Shown here piece by piece: positions 24,524 through 33,844 of a stretch of 60,840 nt of DNA. The notes below the pieces were generated by a model. It was not told where the DNA came from. It did no database searches and saw only the letters and a program-made list of their open reading frames with translations. Each line of letters starts with the position of its first letter. Positions within the stretch are counted from its first letter, which is position 1. The DNA is from Amycolatopsis thermalba (lineage in GTDB: Bacteria; Actinomycetota; Actinomycetes; Mycobacteriales; Pseudonocardiaceae): the NCBI RefSeq assembly GCF_003385215.1, contig NZ_PQHW01000035.1, positions 1-60,840 on the forward strand, in the 5' to 3' direction. The translations under genes and the position numbers were made by a program.

Positions 24524-24653
24524 AGTATCCGCTCGCGGCGATCGTCGCGGCGCTGCTAGCTTTTCGCGGTACCTGGTGACTTCGGGAGGTCGAGGAATAT
24601 GGCTGTCAGCGGCCGTCCTTCGCCTGCCCGTTTTCTCTCACCAGGAGTTTTCC

Positions 24654-25124
24654 TTGTCCTTGAGCACTGGTCGTCTGCTGCTGCGCCCGTGGACTTCGGC
24701 GGAGGCCGCCGCCGTCCGCGCGGGTGACCGCCTGCCGGACTGGGCCGCCGACTTCCCCGCGGAGGGTGACGTCGTGATCGCCGGGCTGCTCGCCGAGCGC
24801 CCGGACTGGCTCGCCGAGTTCGGGCACCACCTGATCGTCGAGCGGGCCAGTGGGCTCGTCGTGGGGTCGATCGGCCTGTTCTGGCCGCCCGAGGACGGCG
24901 TCGTGGAGATCGGCTACGGCATCGTGCCCAGCCGCCGCGGACGCCGCTACGCCGTGGAGGCCACGGCGGCGCTGACCCGGTTCGCCCTCACCTCGCCGGT
25001 GGTGCGCAGCGTGTCGGCCCGGGTCGAGCGCGCCAACCCGGCGTCGGTGGGGGTGCTGGAAGCGGCCGGGTTCACGTGCGTCTCCGACGACGGGGACGTG
25101 CTCCGCTACAGCAGTCGCGCGTGA
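24654..25124 (+). CDS. GNAT family N-acetyltransferase (RimJ/RimL type)
   Basis: 156 residues from a TTG at 24654 that has CCAGGAG at ideal spacing. The protein opens with the RimJ/RimL pattern STGRLLLRPWT and shows the acetyl-CoA motif in IVPSRRGRRYAVEA and the ending NPASVGVLEAAGF. It would acetylate an amine or protein N-terminus. A 42-codon open frame (24599-24727) with its own good ribosome site overlaps the start in another frame and may influence translation. Confidence 0.8.
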   Translation: MSLSTGRLLLRPWTSAEAAAVRAGDRLPDWAADFPAEGDVVIAGLLAERPDWLAEFGHHLIVERASGLVVGSIGLFWPPEDGVVEIGYGIVPSRRGRRYAVEATAALTRFALTSPVVRSVSARVERANPASVGVLEAAGFTCVSDDGDVLRYSSRA

Positions 25125-25233
25125 CCTCGGCGCATTGACCGGTCTCCAACCGTCGCGGTGTGACCCGGATCGCATTCCGGAAAAAGTGCGATCCGGGTGC
25201 AACCGGCACGCGCGGTGCGCGCATCTGCTGTTC

Positions 25234-25728
25234 GTGCACTTCGACGACTTCGCCCGCGAGCAGCTGCCGGGGCTGGTGCGGTTCGCGGCGGTCCTGACCG
25301 GGGACGCGGACCTGGCGCAGGACCTCGTGCAGGAGGCGCTGGTGCGGGCCCACGAGAAGTGGGCCCGGGTCGCCGAGACCGACCGGCCGGACCTCTACCT
25401 GCGGAAGATGGTCGTCAACGGGCACCTGTCGTGGCGGCGCCGCTGGTACCAGCGGGCGGTGCGGCCGGTGGCGGACCCCACGTGGTTCCGCGAACCGCAC
25501 GCCGCCGATCCGGCCGGCCGGATCGCCGACGGTGCGCAGCTGAAGGAGCTGCTGTCGGGGCTGAGCCGGTCGCAGCAGGCCGCCATCGTGCTCCGCTTCT
25601 ACGAAGACCGGGACGACGACGAGATCGCCTCGGTCCTGGGCTGCGCCGTGGGAACCGTGCGCAGCCACATCTCCCGCGGCCTGTCCGTGCTGCGGGTCCG
25701 CCTGGGCGCCGAGATGGAGGTGGCCTGA
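25234..25728 (+). CDS. SigE-family RNA polymerase ECF sigma factor
   Basis: 164 residues from GTG at 25234. Region 2 is seen in LAQDLVQEALVRAHEKWARV and YLRKMVVNGHLSWRRR, and region 4 in LSRSQQAAIVLRFYEDRDDDEIASVLGCAVGTVRSHISRGL. The protein belongs to the short SigE-type ECF group frequent in actinomycetes. It is followed after 2 bp by a single-pass membrane protein that is probably its anti-sigma partner. The stimulus and regulon are unknown. Confidence 0.88.
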   Translation: MHFDDFAREQLPGLVRFAAVLTGDADLAQDLVQEALVRAHEKWARVAETDRPDLYLRKMVVNGHLSWRRRWYQRAVRPVADPTWFREPHAADPAGRIADGAQLKELLSGLSRSQQAAIVLRFYEDRDDDEIASVLGCAVGTVRSHISRGLSVLRVRLGAEMEVA

Positions 25729-25730
25729 CC

Positions 25731-26612
25731 ATGTCCGACATGCGGAAACTGAGGGAAGCGCTGAAGACGCGGGAAGCGCTCGCCCCCGATCCCGACGCGG
25801 TGCTCGCCGGGGCGCACGGCCGGATCCGGCGCCGGCGCACCCAGCGGCGCGTGGCCGGCGCGGCGGCCGCGGTGGCGGTGGTGATCGCCGGGGCCGGCGC
25901 CGGGATGAGCCTGTTGCGCCCCTCCGGCGAGCCGGAGTCGATCGAGGCCGCCGCCGGGGCGGCCGACCTTCCGGTGCCGGCGCCGGCGTTGCCCTTCACG
26001 GTGGACAACCTGCCGCCCAGCCTCGAACTGAGCAGCTGGACCGTCGCCGGCGGCTCGGCGAGCGGTCGCTACGAGGGGTACTACGGCACGACCATGGAGA
26101 TCAGCGTCTCCGAGGCCGGACCGGACGTCGCCGACACGGGCACCGTGACGTACCTGAGCGGTGGGGCGGCGCGGGCGCAGCTCCGGATCGAGCCCGGCAA
26201 GGTGGTCACGGTCGTGACGGGGAGCAGGCAGTTTCCGGAAGCGGGACTGCTGGAGATCGTGAAGTCGGTCCGGCTCGTGCCGACGCCGGTGCATTCGATG
26301 CTGCGCACGCTGCGAGCGCCGGCGGGGCTGACGGTGCGGCAGTGGAGCGGCGGCGCGGAGGCCGAGTACCTGACGCTGTGCCCGGCCGAGGTGCCGCTGA
26401 AGACGCCGGCGCGCACGGACGGGCGGTGCTACGAGATCACAGTGACCAGTGCCGGGGCGCCCGTGCCCATCACGACCAAGGCGTTGACGCCGCTGCCGCC
26501 GGGCAAGACGGTGCGGCGGCTCCTCAACGGCGGCACGGTGCTCACGGTGAGCACGGAGCTGGGCGCGGAGGCGGTGATGGAGGCGATCTCCACGTCCGCG
26601 GTGGGCAGCTGA
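25731..26612 (+). CDS. Membrane protein, probable anti-sigma partner
   Basis: 293 residues: an N-terminal cytoplasmic portion of about 40 residues with a basic RIRRRRTQRR stretch, one membrane segment (about 44-66) and an extracytoplasmic beta-rich domain with two cysteines. No zinc anti-sigma HxxxCxxC motif is present, so the assignment rests on topology and on being translationally adjacent to the ECF sigma gene. Such sigma/membrane-protein pairs are common in Amycolatopsis. Confidence 0.65.
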   Translation: MSDMRKLREALKTREALAPDPDAVLAGAHGRIRRRRTQRRVAGAAAAVAVVIAGAGAGMSLLRPSGEPESIEAAAGAADLPVPAPALPFTVDNLPPSLELSSWTVAGGSASGRYEGYYGTTMEISVSEAGPDVADTGTVTYLSGGAARAQLRIEPGKVVTVVTGSRQFPEAGLLEIVKSVRLVPTPVHSMLRTLRAPAGLTVRQWSGGAEAEYLTLCPAEVPLKTPARTDGRCYEITVTSAGAPVPITTKALTPLPPGKTVRRLLNGGTVLTVSTELGAEAVMEAISTSAVGS

Positions 26613-26767
26613 ACCGGATCCCGCAGGACCGTCCACTCCGGACACGGGGCCGGTGCGCGCGAGGATGCGGTGATTACCGGAGCGAGTTCCTGGATACCCG
26701 GCGCGCGGAGCAGGGTGTCGGCCCACCGAGCGGCTGCGCCGCGAGATCGCCGGTTACTCCCGCCGGA

Positions 26768-26783
26768 TTAGGGTAGCCTAACC
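26768..26783. promoter_or_regulatory. Iron box (DmdR/IdeR-type operator)
   Basis: TTAGGGTAGCCTAACC matches the actinobacterial iron box consensus (TTAGGTTAGGCTAACC) at nearly all positions and lies 33-48 bp before the siderophore-interacting protein gene. Binding of an Fe2+-loaded DtxR-family repressor here would restrict expression to iron starvation. Confidence 0.85.
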
Positions 26784-26815
26784 GCGCACGTGGTGGACGG
26801 AGTGAGGAGCGGCGT

Positions 26816-27628
26816 ATGGCAGGCAAGTCCCGGCCGGCGGTCCGGTTGCGGGTGCTGCGCACCCAGCGGCTGACACCGCACATGATCCGCATCGTCGCCG
26901 GTGGGCCCGGGTTGGCCGGTTTTCAGCCGAACGAGTTCGCCGACGCGTATGTGAAGATGCTGTTCCTGCAGGAGGGTGTGGAGTACCCGGAGCCGTTCGA
27001 CATGGGTGTCATCCGCGCCGAGATGCCGCGCGAGCAGTGGCCGGTGATGCGGACCTACACCGTGCGCTACTACGACCCGCGCGCTGGGGAGCTGGCGCTG
27101 GACTTCGTGCACCACGGCGACCAGGGGCTCGGCGGCCCGTGGGCGGCGGCCGCGCGGCCGGGGGACGAGCTGCTGCTGCTCGGGCCGGGCGGGGCCTACG
27201 CGCCCGGCGAGGAGGCGGACTGGCACCTGCTGGCCGGCGACGAGAGCGCCCTGCCGGCGATCGCGGTGGCGCTGGAGATGATGCCGGCGGGCGTGCCGGT
27301 GAAGGTGTTCATCGAGGTGGCGGACCCGGCGGAGGAGCAGCCGCTCGCCACCAAGGGCGACGCGCAGATCCGGTGGCTGCACCGCTCCGCGGGCGACGAC
27401 CTGGTGGCCGCGGTGCGTGCGCTGGAGTTCCTCCCGGGCACGGTGCAGGCCTTCGTCCACGGCGAGGCCGGTTTCGTGAAGGAGCTGCGCCGGTACCTGC
27501 TCGGCGAGCGTGGTGTGCGCAAGGACCTGCTGTCGACCTCGGGCTACTGGCGCCGCGGCAAGACGGACGAGGAGTGGCGAGCGGAAAAGGCGGCGGAGCG
27601 CGCCGCCGAGGAGGCCGCCGCCCGCTGA
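26816..27628 (+). CDS. Siderophore-interacting protein (ferric-siderophore reductase)
   Basis: 270 residues of the SIP family: an FAD-binding barrel (MRTYTVRYYDP, LDFVHHGDQGLGGPWAAAA) and the SIP C-terminal NAD(P)H domain (LLAGDESALPAIA and GYWRRGKTDEEWRAEK). These cytoplasmic flavoproteins reduce Fe3+ from imported siderophores. The iron box directly upstream supports iron control. A strong terminator follows within 6 bp of the stop. Confidence 0.92.
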   Translation: MAGKSRPAVRLRVLRTQRLTPHMIRIVAGGPGLAGFQPNEFADAYVKMLFLQEGVEYPEPFDMGVIRAEMPREQWPVMRTYTVRYYDPRAGELALDFVHHGDQGLGGPWAAAARPGDELLLLGPGGAYAPGEEADWHLLAGDESALPAIAVALEMMPAGVPVKVFIEVADPAEEQPLATKGDAQIRWLHRSAGDDLVAAVRALEFLPGTVQAFVHGEAGFVKELRRYLLGERGVRKDLLSTSGYWRRGKTDEEWRAEKAAERAAEEAAAR

Positions 27629-27633
27629 TGGCT

Positions 27634-27664
27634 GGGGTGACTGGCCGTGCCGGCCGGTCACCCC
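27634..27664 (+). terminator. Strong hairpin terminator after the SIP gene
   Basis: A 14-bp stem with one G-T wobble (27634-27647 with 27651-27664) and a 3-nt loop follows the SIP stop by 6 bp. It separates the iron gene from the tRNA promoter. Confidence 0.8.
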
Positions 27665-27670
27665 GGGTGC

Positions 27671-27701
27671 TTGCGAGCGCGTTTTCGCGATCCGTTATTG
27701 T
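27671..27701 (+). promoter_or_regulatory. Likely tRNA promoter
   Basis: TTGCGA (27671-27676) and TATTGT (27696-27701) resemble -35 and -10 elements with 19-bp spacing. They are the best match between the SIP terminator and tRNA-Gly at 27732. Confidence 0.45.
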
Positions 27702-27731
27702 CTTCTCCAGCGCGCCGGATCCCCGGCGCAG

Positions 27732-27804
27732 GCGGACGTAGCGCAGCTGGTAGCGCATCACCTTGCCAAGGTGAGGGTCGCGGGTTCGAATCCCGTCGTC
27801 CGCT
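27732..27804 (+). tRNA. tRNA-Gly(GCC)
   Basis: The acceptor stem GCGGACG pairs with CGTCCGC, discriminator T804. The anticodon arm TCACC-TTGCCAA-GGTGA gives anticodon GCC, and the T arm is GGG-TTCGAATC-CC type. CCA is not encoded. A complete cloverleaf can be drawn. It is followed after 25 bp by tRNA-Val. Confidence 0.95.
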
Positions 27805-27829
27805 CTCGAGACCCACCCGGGTCCATTCC

Positions 27830-27901
<72 letters not shown>

Positions 27902-27985
27902 CCCCCTTCTTCCACGCCGGCCCGTCGGCAGCGCCCCCTGGTTCGTGCACGTCGCGGTTCTTCCTGCCCGGGACGCCAGGGAACT

Positions 27986-28012
27986 TCGAGTGGCGCGCAC
28001 TACTCAGTTGAG
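27986..28012 (+). promoter_or_regulatory. Weak SARP-type box upstream of the first cluster gene
   Basis: TCGAG at 27986-27990 and TTGAG at 28008-28012 are exactly 22 bp (two 11-bp steps) apart, and GCCAG sits 11 bp before the first. It is a partial match to the three-box pattern seen at six other cluster promoters, at the expected distance (56 bp) from the start codon. Confidence 0.35.
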
Positions 28013-28045
28013 GTCGTCTCTTGGCCGAAACTGAGGAAGACCTAC

Positions 28046-29686
28046 ATGAACCACGTGAGAGTTCCCGTGCTGATCGTCGGCGGCGGGCCGGTGGGGTTGT
28101 CCAGCGCGCTGTTCCTCGGCCGTCACGGTGTGCCGACGATGCTGGTCGAGAAACGGGAAGCGACCTCCCAGCTGCCGCGGGCGCCCGGACTTCAGGCCCG
28201 CACCATGGAGTTCTTCCGCGCCGCCGGGGTGAGCGACGCGATCAGGTCGCTCGAGGTGGGCGACTCGCACGCCTACTTCGAGGGCGGCATCCTGCAGGTG
28301 CGGACCTTCGCCGAGATCGACGACGCCGTGGTTCTCGAAAAGCCTTCGCTGGACGGGCCGGACATCAGCCCGGAGCGGGTGATGGGCTGCGGCCAGGACC
28401 GGTACGAGCGGGTGCTCGTCGAACTGGCCCGGGACGCGGGCGCCGACGTCCGGTTCCGCACGCGCCTGCTGTCGTTCGGCCAGGACGACGACGGTGTGAC
28501 CGCGGTGGTGCAGGACACGCGGACCGGTGAGCAGACCACCGTGCTCGCCGACTACCTGATCGGTGCCGACGGGGCGAGCAGCCGGACCCGCGAAGTGCTC
28601 GGGTTGCGCCGTTCCGGCCGGGGAACCGTCTTCAACGCGCTCAGCATCTACTTCCGCGCCCCTGAACTGGAGGAGCTGCTCAAGGGGCGCAAGTTCATCC
28701 TGTGCTACGCCACCGCCGCGCCCGGGACGCTGATGGGTCTGTCCCGCCTGCACGGCGTCGACCCCTGGCTGGCCGCGCCGCTGTACTACCCGGAGCGTGG
28801 GGAGACGCCGGAGGACTACACCGACGAGCGGTGTGCCGGCATCGTCCGGACGGCCGCGGGCAAGGCCGACATGAAGGTCGAGATCGTGGCCAAGGTGCCG
28901 TGGCACGGCGCGCAACTGGTCGCCGAGACCTTCCGGCGCGGCCGGGTGTTCCTCGCCGGGGACGCCGCCCACCTGCACCCGCCCGCCGGCGGATTCGGGG
29001 CCAACACGGGGATCCACGACTCGCACAACCTCGCGTGGAAGCTCGCCGCGGTGCTGCGCGGCTGGGCTGGCGAGGCCCTGCTGGACAGCTACGACGCCGA
29101 GCGGCGCCTGGTCGGCGAGGCGATGGCGGAGCAGGCGATGGTGCGCAACCGGATCCGGCACGGCCACGCCGACGAGAAGACGCGGGCGGCGATGGTGGAC
29201 GACATCATCATCACCCTCGGGTACCGGTACAAGTCCGGCGTCATCACCGGCGGCGACGCTGCCGCGCCCGTGCTCACCCCGAAACTCGAGCTGACCGGGC
29301 AACCCGGCACGCGCGCTCCGCACGTCTGGTTCCACCGGGACGACGAGCGCGTCGCGGCCGCGGACCTGTTCTGGGACGACTTCGTCCTCCTGACGGGCGC
29401 CGGCGGTGCGGAGTGGGCGCGGGCCGCACGGGACGCGGCCACAGCCCTGTCCGTTCCACTTCGGACCTACCTGATCGGCGACGGCGGTGACCTCACCGGC
29501 GCCGGACGGGACTGGGCGCACGCCTACGGCGTCACCGACCGGGGTGCCGTGCTGGTGCGTCCGGACGCGTTCGTGGCCTGGCGTGCGCCGGGACCGGTGC
29601 CGGACCGGCGCGGCGTGCTCACCGGCGTGCTCACCGGCGTGCTCGCGCGCGCCTGCGGGCTTTCGTCGCCGGGTGCGCCGCGATGA
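28046..29686 (+). CDS. FAD-dependent aromatic polyketide hydroxylase (RdmE/PgaE type)
   Basis: 546 residues, the usual length for polyketide group A monooxygenases with a C-terminal thioredoxin-like domain. FAD motifs: GGGPVG (residues 11-16), IGADGASSRTRE and GDAAHLHPPAGGFGANTGIHD (about 305-325). Related enzymes hydroxylate anthracycline, angucycline and pentangular skeletons using NAD(P)H and O2. It is the first gene of the cluster and overlaps the transporter gene by 4 bp. Which carbon it oxidises cannot be deduced. Confidence 0.88.
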   Translation: MNHVRVPVLIVGGGPVGLSSALFLGRHGVPTMLVEKREATSQLPRAPGLQARTMEFFRAAGVSDAIRSLEVGDSHAYFEGGILQVRTFAEIDDAVVLEKPSLDGPDISPERVMGCGQDRYERVLVELARDAGADVRFRTRLLSFGQDDDGVTAVVQDTRTGEQTTVLADYLIGADGASSRTREVLGLRRSGRGTVFNALSIYFRAPELEELLKGRKFILCYATAAPGTLMGLSRLHGVDPWLAAPLYYPERGETPEDYTDERCAGIVRTAAGKADMKVEIVAKVPWHGAQLVAETFRRGRVFLAGDAAHLHPPAGGFGANTGIHDSHNLAWKLAAVLRGWAGEALLDSYDAERRLVGEAMAEQAMVRNRIRHGHADEKTRAAMVDDIIITLGYRYKSGVITGGDAAAPVLTPKLELTGQPGTRAPHVWFHRDDERVAAADLFWDDFVLLTGAGGAEWARAARDAATALSVPLRTYLIGDGGDLTGAGRDWAHAYGVTDRGAVLVRPDAFVAWRAPGPVPDRRGVLTGVLTGVLARACGLSSPGAPR

Positions 29687-31185
29687 GCGCGGCGGGCACC
29701 GTCTCGCTGCACCGGATGCCCCGCTGGTACCGGACGCTGTTCACCAGTGATGCGTTGGAGCGCTTCGGGTTCTACGGGTTGCAGGCCACGCTCGTGCTGT
29801 ACGCCTCCGCGCCGGAGGCCGAGGGCGGTCTCGGTCTGGGTACCGCCGACGCCGCATCGCTGTTCGGCGCCTGGATCGGTTTCATGTTCATGCTCTCCCT
29901 CGCGGGAGGCTGGCTCGGCGACCGGGTTCTGGGCAACCGGCGAGCGCTCATCGCCGGTTGCGTGGTCAACGTGGTGGGCTACCTGTGCCTGGCCGTGCCC
30001 GCGGGGTGGGGCGCCGTGATCGGCCTGCCGCTGGTCGGACTCGGCGGGGCGGTGTACAAGCCGAACCACCAGGCGATGATCAACCTGATGTTCGGCGGCA
30101 GCGCGGGCCGCGAACGGGGCATCTCCCTGATGTACCTGGCGACTCAGGTCTCCGCGCTGCTGGCCCCCGTCGTGGTCGGGTACCTGGGCGAGCGGGTCAG
30201 CTGGAGCCTCGGGTTCGCGGTCGCGGCGTTCGTCCTGCTGGTCACCGCGGTCCAGCTCACCGCGAGTGCCGGGTCCTTCGGCGACGTCGGGCGGCGCCCC
30301 GGACGCCCGCTGACACCGGACGAGCGCCGGCACGTCGTTCGGCGGTACGGCATCGCGGGTGTCCTGCTCGTGGTGGCGCTGATCGTGCTGGGGCTGGCCG
30401 GCCTGCTCGGCGCCGGGCAGGCCATCGCGCTGGTCGGTGTGCTCAGCGTGATCGTGCCGATCGTCGGCTACGTGCTGCTGTACCGGAACCGGGCGCTCGA
30501 CGGCGACGACCGGCGCAGGCTGCGGGCGTTCCTCGCCGTGTACCTCGGCGCCACGCTGTTCTGGATGATCGTCGCGCACGCCGCGTCCCTGCTGAACCTG
30601 TTCGCGCGGGACCACGTGGACCGGAACGTGCTCGGGGTGGAGATCCCGGCGAGCTGGATGCAGGCCGCCACACCGTTGCTGATGCTGCTGCTGGCGCCGG
30701 TGCTCGCCGTCGCGTTGCCCGCGCTCGGTGGCCGTCACCACGTCGCGGTCAAGCTCGCCACCGGGCTCCTGCTGGTGGGAGCCGGGTTCCTGGTGATGGC
30801 GGTCGCGATGGCACTCACCGAACCGGGCACCCGGGTGTCACCGCTGTGGCTGGTCGTCGTCTACTTCACCCACGCGTGCGGCGAGATCATCATCGCCGCG
30901 GTGACCATCTCGGCCGCCGCCGATGTGCTCCCGCCCGGCTTCCTCGGGCGCACGCTCGGCATGTTGTGGTTGTTCGCCGGGCTCGGCGGGGGCCTGGGCA
31001 GTGCCCTGGTGCGGCTCGCCGCGGTGATCCCGGAATGGCTCTACTTCCTCGGACTCGGTGTCGTGGCGATCGCGTGCGGGCTCGCCTTCGTCGCGGGTCG
31101 CCGCGCGTTGGTCGCCGGGCTGACCGCGGGCCGCGGCGAGATCGCGTCCACTCCGGACAGACAAGGGCAGGAAGGGCCGGCATGA
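29683..31185 (+). CDS. POT/PTR2-family MFS transporter
   Basis: 500 residues with about 12-14 membrane helices. The POT signature appears as FERFGFYG-like ALERFGFYGLQATLVLY (near residue 25) and GAVYKPNHQAMINLMFG. The family carries di- and tripeptides by proton symport. In a polyketide cluster it is more likely to move the product or a conjugate, which is inference. It overlaps the hydroxylase upstream and the CLF gene downstream (ATGA). Confidence 0.8.
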   Translation: MSAAGTVSLHRMPRWYRTLFTSDALERFGFYGLQATLVLYASAPEAEGGLGLGTADAASLFGAWIGFMFMLSLAGGWLGDRVLGNRRALIAGCVVNVVGYLCLAVPAGWGAVIGLPLVGLGGAVYKPNHQAMINLMFGGSAGRERGISLMYLATQVSALLAPVVVGYLGERVSWSLGFAVAAFVLLVTAVQLTASAGSFGDVGRRPGRPLTPDERRHVVRRYGIAGVLLVVALIVLGLAGLLGAGQAIALVGVLSVIVPIVGYVLLYRNRALDGDDRRRLRAFLAVYLGATLFWMIVAHAASLLNLFARDHVDRNVLGVEIPASWMQAATPLLMLLLAPVLAVALPALGGRHHVAVKLATGLLLVGAGFLVMAVAMALTEPGTRVSPLWLVVVYFTHACGEIIIAAVTISAAADVLPPGFLGRTLGMLWLFAGLGGGLGSALVRLAAVIPEWLYFLGLGVVAIACGLAFVAGRRALVAGLTAGRGEIASTPDRQGQEGPA

Positions 31186-32438
31186 ACGGAACAACCGCCA
31201 CCGCCACCCCGGTGGTGACCGGCATCGGCGTCGTGGCGCCGACCGGGATCGGCGTCGAACCGCACTGGCAGGCGGTGCTCGCAGGCAAGTCGGGCATCAG
31301 CCGCATCAGCCGGTTCGACGCGTCCGGGTACCCGGTCCGGGTGGCCGGTCAGGTGCCCGGCTTCGTCGCCGCGGAGCGGTTGCCCGGCAGGCTGATCCCG
31401 CAGACCGACCACTGGACCCATCTGGGACTGGCGGCGGTGGAGGCGGCGCTGGCCGACGCCGCGGTGAACCCGGCCGATCTGCCGGAGTACGAGATGGCGG
31501 TGGTCACCGCGAGTTCGTCCGGCGGCACCGAGTTCGGTCAGCACGAGATGGAGCGGCTGTACCAGAAGGGTCCCTCGTGGGTCGGCGCGTACCAGTCGAT
31601 CGCGTGGTTCTACGCGGCCACCACCGGTCAGGTGTCGATCCGCCACGGGATGCGCGGACCGTGCGGTGTGTTCTGCGGTGAGCAGGCGGGCGGCCTGGAC
31701 GCGCTCGGGCAGGCCCGGCGGCTGGTGCGGCGTGGCTCCCGCCTGGTGGTCACCGGCGGCACCGACGCCTCGCTGTGCCCGTACGGCCTGGTCGCGCAGC
31801 TCGCCGCCGGACGATTGTCCACTGTGGATGATGTTGCGCGGGCGTACCTGCCGTTCGACGTCGACGCATCCGGCTACCTTCCGGGGGAGGGGGGAGCGAT
31901 GCTCATCGTCGAGAGCGCTGCCGCCGCCGAGGAACGCGGCGCGGACGGTTACGCGACCCTCGCGGGGTATGCCGCCGGCTTCGATCCGCCGCCGGGCTCG
32001 TCCCGCCCGCCGGCCCTGCGCCGGACCATCGAGCGCGCCCTGGCCGATGCCGGCGCCACACCGGCGGATGTGGACGTCGTGTTCGCCGACGCGGCCGGGA
32101 CGCCCGCCGACGACCTCGCCGAGGCCGCAGCCATCAGCGCCGTGTTCGGCCCGCGCGCGGTGCCCGTGACGGCACCCAAGACGCTGACCGGCCGGCTGTA
32201 CGCCGGTGGCGCGGCACTCGACGTGGCCACGGCGCTGCTGTCGTTGCGGGACGGGATCGTGCCGCCGACCTTCGGCCCCGCCCGGCTGGCACCGGGGTGT
32301 GACATCGACCTGGTGCTCGGCCAGCCCCGTGACACGAGGCCGCGGACGGCGCTCGTGCTCGCCCGTGGACACGGGGGATTCACCGCAGCGGTAGTGCTCC
32401 GGAAGCGACAGGGAGGGAGAACATGGATCTCGGACTGA
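31182..32438 (+). CDS. Type II PKS chain-length factor (KS-beta)
   Basis: 418 residues of the ketosynthase fold with glutamine at the active-site position (Gln168 in [11 protein letters not shown]), diagnostic of a chain-length factor. The active-site histidine motifs are also lost ([26 protein letters not shown]). It pairs with KS-alpha to set polyketide length. Unusually, KS-alpha is not its neighbour: it lies 2 kb away on the opposite strand. This gene sits instead between a transporter and a ketoreductase, with 4-bp and 16-bp overlaps. Confidence 0.93.
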   Translation: MNGTTATATPVVTGIGVVAPTGIGVEPHWQAVLAGKSGISRISRFDASGYPVRVAGQVPGFVAAERLPGRLIPQTDHWTHLGLAAVEAALADAAVNPADLPEYEMAVVTASSSGGTEFGQHEMERLYQKGPSWVGAYQSIAWFYAATTGQVSIRHGMRGPCGVFCGEQAGGLDALGQARRLVRRGSRLVVTGGTDASLCPYGLVAQLAAGRLSTVDDVARAYLPFDVDASGYLPGEGGAMLIVESAAAAEERGADGYATLAGYAAGFDPPPGSSRPPALRRTIERALADAGATPADVDVVFADAAGTPADDLAEAAAISAVFGPRAVPVTAPKTLTGRLYAGGAALDVATALLSLRDGIVPPTFGPARLAPGCDIDLVLGQPRDTRPRTALVLARGHGGFTAAVVLRKRQGGRTWISD

Positions 32439-33175
32439 AGGACAAGAAGGCGCTCGTCACCGGCGGAACCCGCGGCGTCGGACGCGGAATAGTGCTGGCG
32501 CTCGCCGCGGCGGGCGCCGACGTGATCACCTGCTACCGGCAGGACGGGGAAAACGTCGGTTCGCTCGAACGCGATCTGAAGGAGACCGCCGGCCGGCACG
32601 CGGTGCTGCGTGCGGACCTCACCGACCCCGCGCAGATCGCCGGGCTGGTCGAGGAGTGCCGCACCCGGTTCGGCCGGCTGGACCTGGTGGTCAACAACGC
32701 CGCCGTGATCAAGCACGTGCCCTACGGCCAGCTGCCGCTCGAGGAGTGGCAGCGCACGATCGACACGAACCTCACCGCCGTGCACCTCGTGGTCCAGCAC
32801 GCGCTGCCACTGCTGGGCGAGGGGGCCTCGGTGGTCGGTATCAGCTCCAAGTCCATCGAGGTCGGCATCCCGCTGCGGGCCCAGTACACCGCGACCAAGG
32901 CAGCGCTGCACGGTCTCAACCGCACCCTGGCCAGGGAGTTCGGCTCGAAGGGCATCCGGTTCAACCTGCTGTCGCTGGGCATGATCCACACCGAGGCGGT
33001 CGACGAGATGCCCGCCGGGCAGCGCGAGCAGATGCTGGCCAAGTACAGCGGCATGACCTCGCTCGGCAGGCTCGGCACGCCGTCGGACGTCGCGGGCGCG
33101 GTGCTGTGGCTGGCCAGCGACCTGTCCCGCTACGTCACCGGCGCGGTCATCCCGGTGGACGGGGGGATCTCGTGA
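32423..33175 (+). CDS. SDR-family polyketide ketoreductase
   Basis: 250 residues: NADPH motif [10 protein letters not shown] near residues 14-23, NNAA, catalytic serine in GISSKS, Tyr155 and Lys159 in YTATK, and the C-terminal VDGGIS. Its place directly after the CLF, overlapping by 16 bp, and before two ABM proteins matches the ketoreductase of pentangular pathways such as pradimicin PdmG. It probably reduces one carbonyl of the nascent poly-beta-ketone. A second SDR with the same layout lies at 44589. Confidence 0.85.
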   Translation: MDLGLKDKKALVTGGTRGVGRGIVLALAAAGADVITCYRQDGENVGSLERDLKETAGRHAVLRADLTDPAQIAGLVEECRTRFGRLDLVVNNAAVIKHVPYGQLPLEEWQRTIDTNLTAVHLVVQHALPLLGEGASVVGISSKSIEVGIPLRAQYTATKAALHGLNRTLAREFGSKGIRFNLLSLGMIHTEAVDEMPAGQREQMLAKYSGMTSLGRLGTPSDVAGAVLWLASDLSRYVTGAVIPVDGGIS

Positions 33176-33522
33176 GCGGCAGCGTGTTCCGGGTCGTCCT
33201 GCGCATGGAGATCGAACCGGGGATGGAGCGCGACTTCGAACGCGTGTGGCTGGAGATCGGGGATTCGGTGACCACCCACCCGGCCAGCCTCGGCCAGTGG
33301 CTGGCGCGCGACGCCGACGATCCGGGCGTCTACTACATCACCAGTGACTGGGTGGACGAGCCGCGGTTCCGCGAGTTCGAAACCAGCCGGCGGCACATCG
33401 AGCACCGGCGGAAACTCCACCCGTACCGCACCGGCGGATCGATGAGCACCATGCACGTGGTCGCCCACGTGCCGGGAGCGGCGACCGCGCCGACGCACCG
33501 GGACTGGGAGGCGGCCCGGTGA
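33172..33522 (+). CDS. Antibiotic biosynthesis monooxygenase (ABM) protein 1
   Basis: 116 residues from GTG at 33172 overlapping the ketoreductase stop. Ferredoxin-like ABM fold: [18 protein letters not shown], then [17 protein letters not shown]. Cofactor-free ABM enzymes oxidise polyphenols to quinones or assist ring closure. In pradimicin-type clusters two such proteins act with cyclases to set the pentangular frame. The next gene is a second ABM. Confidence 0.8.
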   Translation: MSGSVFRVVLRMEIEPGMERDFERVWLEIGDSVTTHPASLGQWLARDADDPGVYYITSDWVDEPRFREFETSRRHIEHRRKLHPYRTGGSMSTMHVVAHVPGAATAPTHRDWEAAR

Positions 33523-33821
33523 GCGGCGTGCGCGTGTTGCTGTACCACGCGACGGACGACGTCGCCGGCATCGAAGCGGCCTACCACGAGGCGAGTGCCC
33601 GGCTCGCCGGGGTGCCGGGACTGCTCTCCAACGAGCTGCTCAGATCGGTCGCCGACCCCGCCGGCTTCGTGGTGGTCAGCTCATGGGCCGGCCTGGACGA
33701 GTTCCAGGAGTGGGAACGGGGACCGGACCACAAGAACCAGACGGCGCCGTTGCGCCCGTACCGGGACACCCGGATGAGCCGCCCCTTCGGCGTCTACCGG
33801 GTGACGGCGTCGCACCAGTGA
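33519..33821 (+). CDS. Antibiotic biosynthesis monooxygenase (ABM) protein 2
   Basis: 100 residues, single ABM domain: VRVLLYHATDDVAGIEAAY, GLLSNELLRS, FVVVSSWAGLDEFQEWE. It overlaps ABM1 by 4 bp. Paired ABM proteins are a hallmark of pentangular polyphenol clusters, where they likely function together during ring oxidation and cyclisation. Catalytic residues are not conserved enough to name. Confidence 0.8.
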   Translation: MSGVRVLLYHATDDVAGIEAAYHEASARLAGVPGLLSNELLRSVADPAGFVVVSSWAGLDEFQEWERGPDHKNQTAPLRPYRDTRMSRPFGVYRVTASHQ

Positions 33822-33844
33822 CCGGACAGGGAAAGGGGCTGCGC

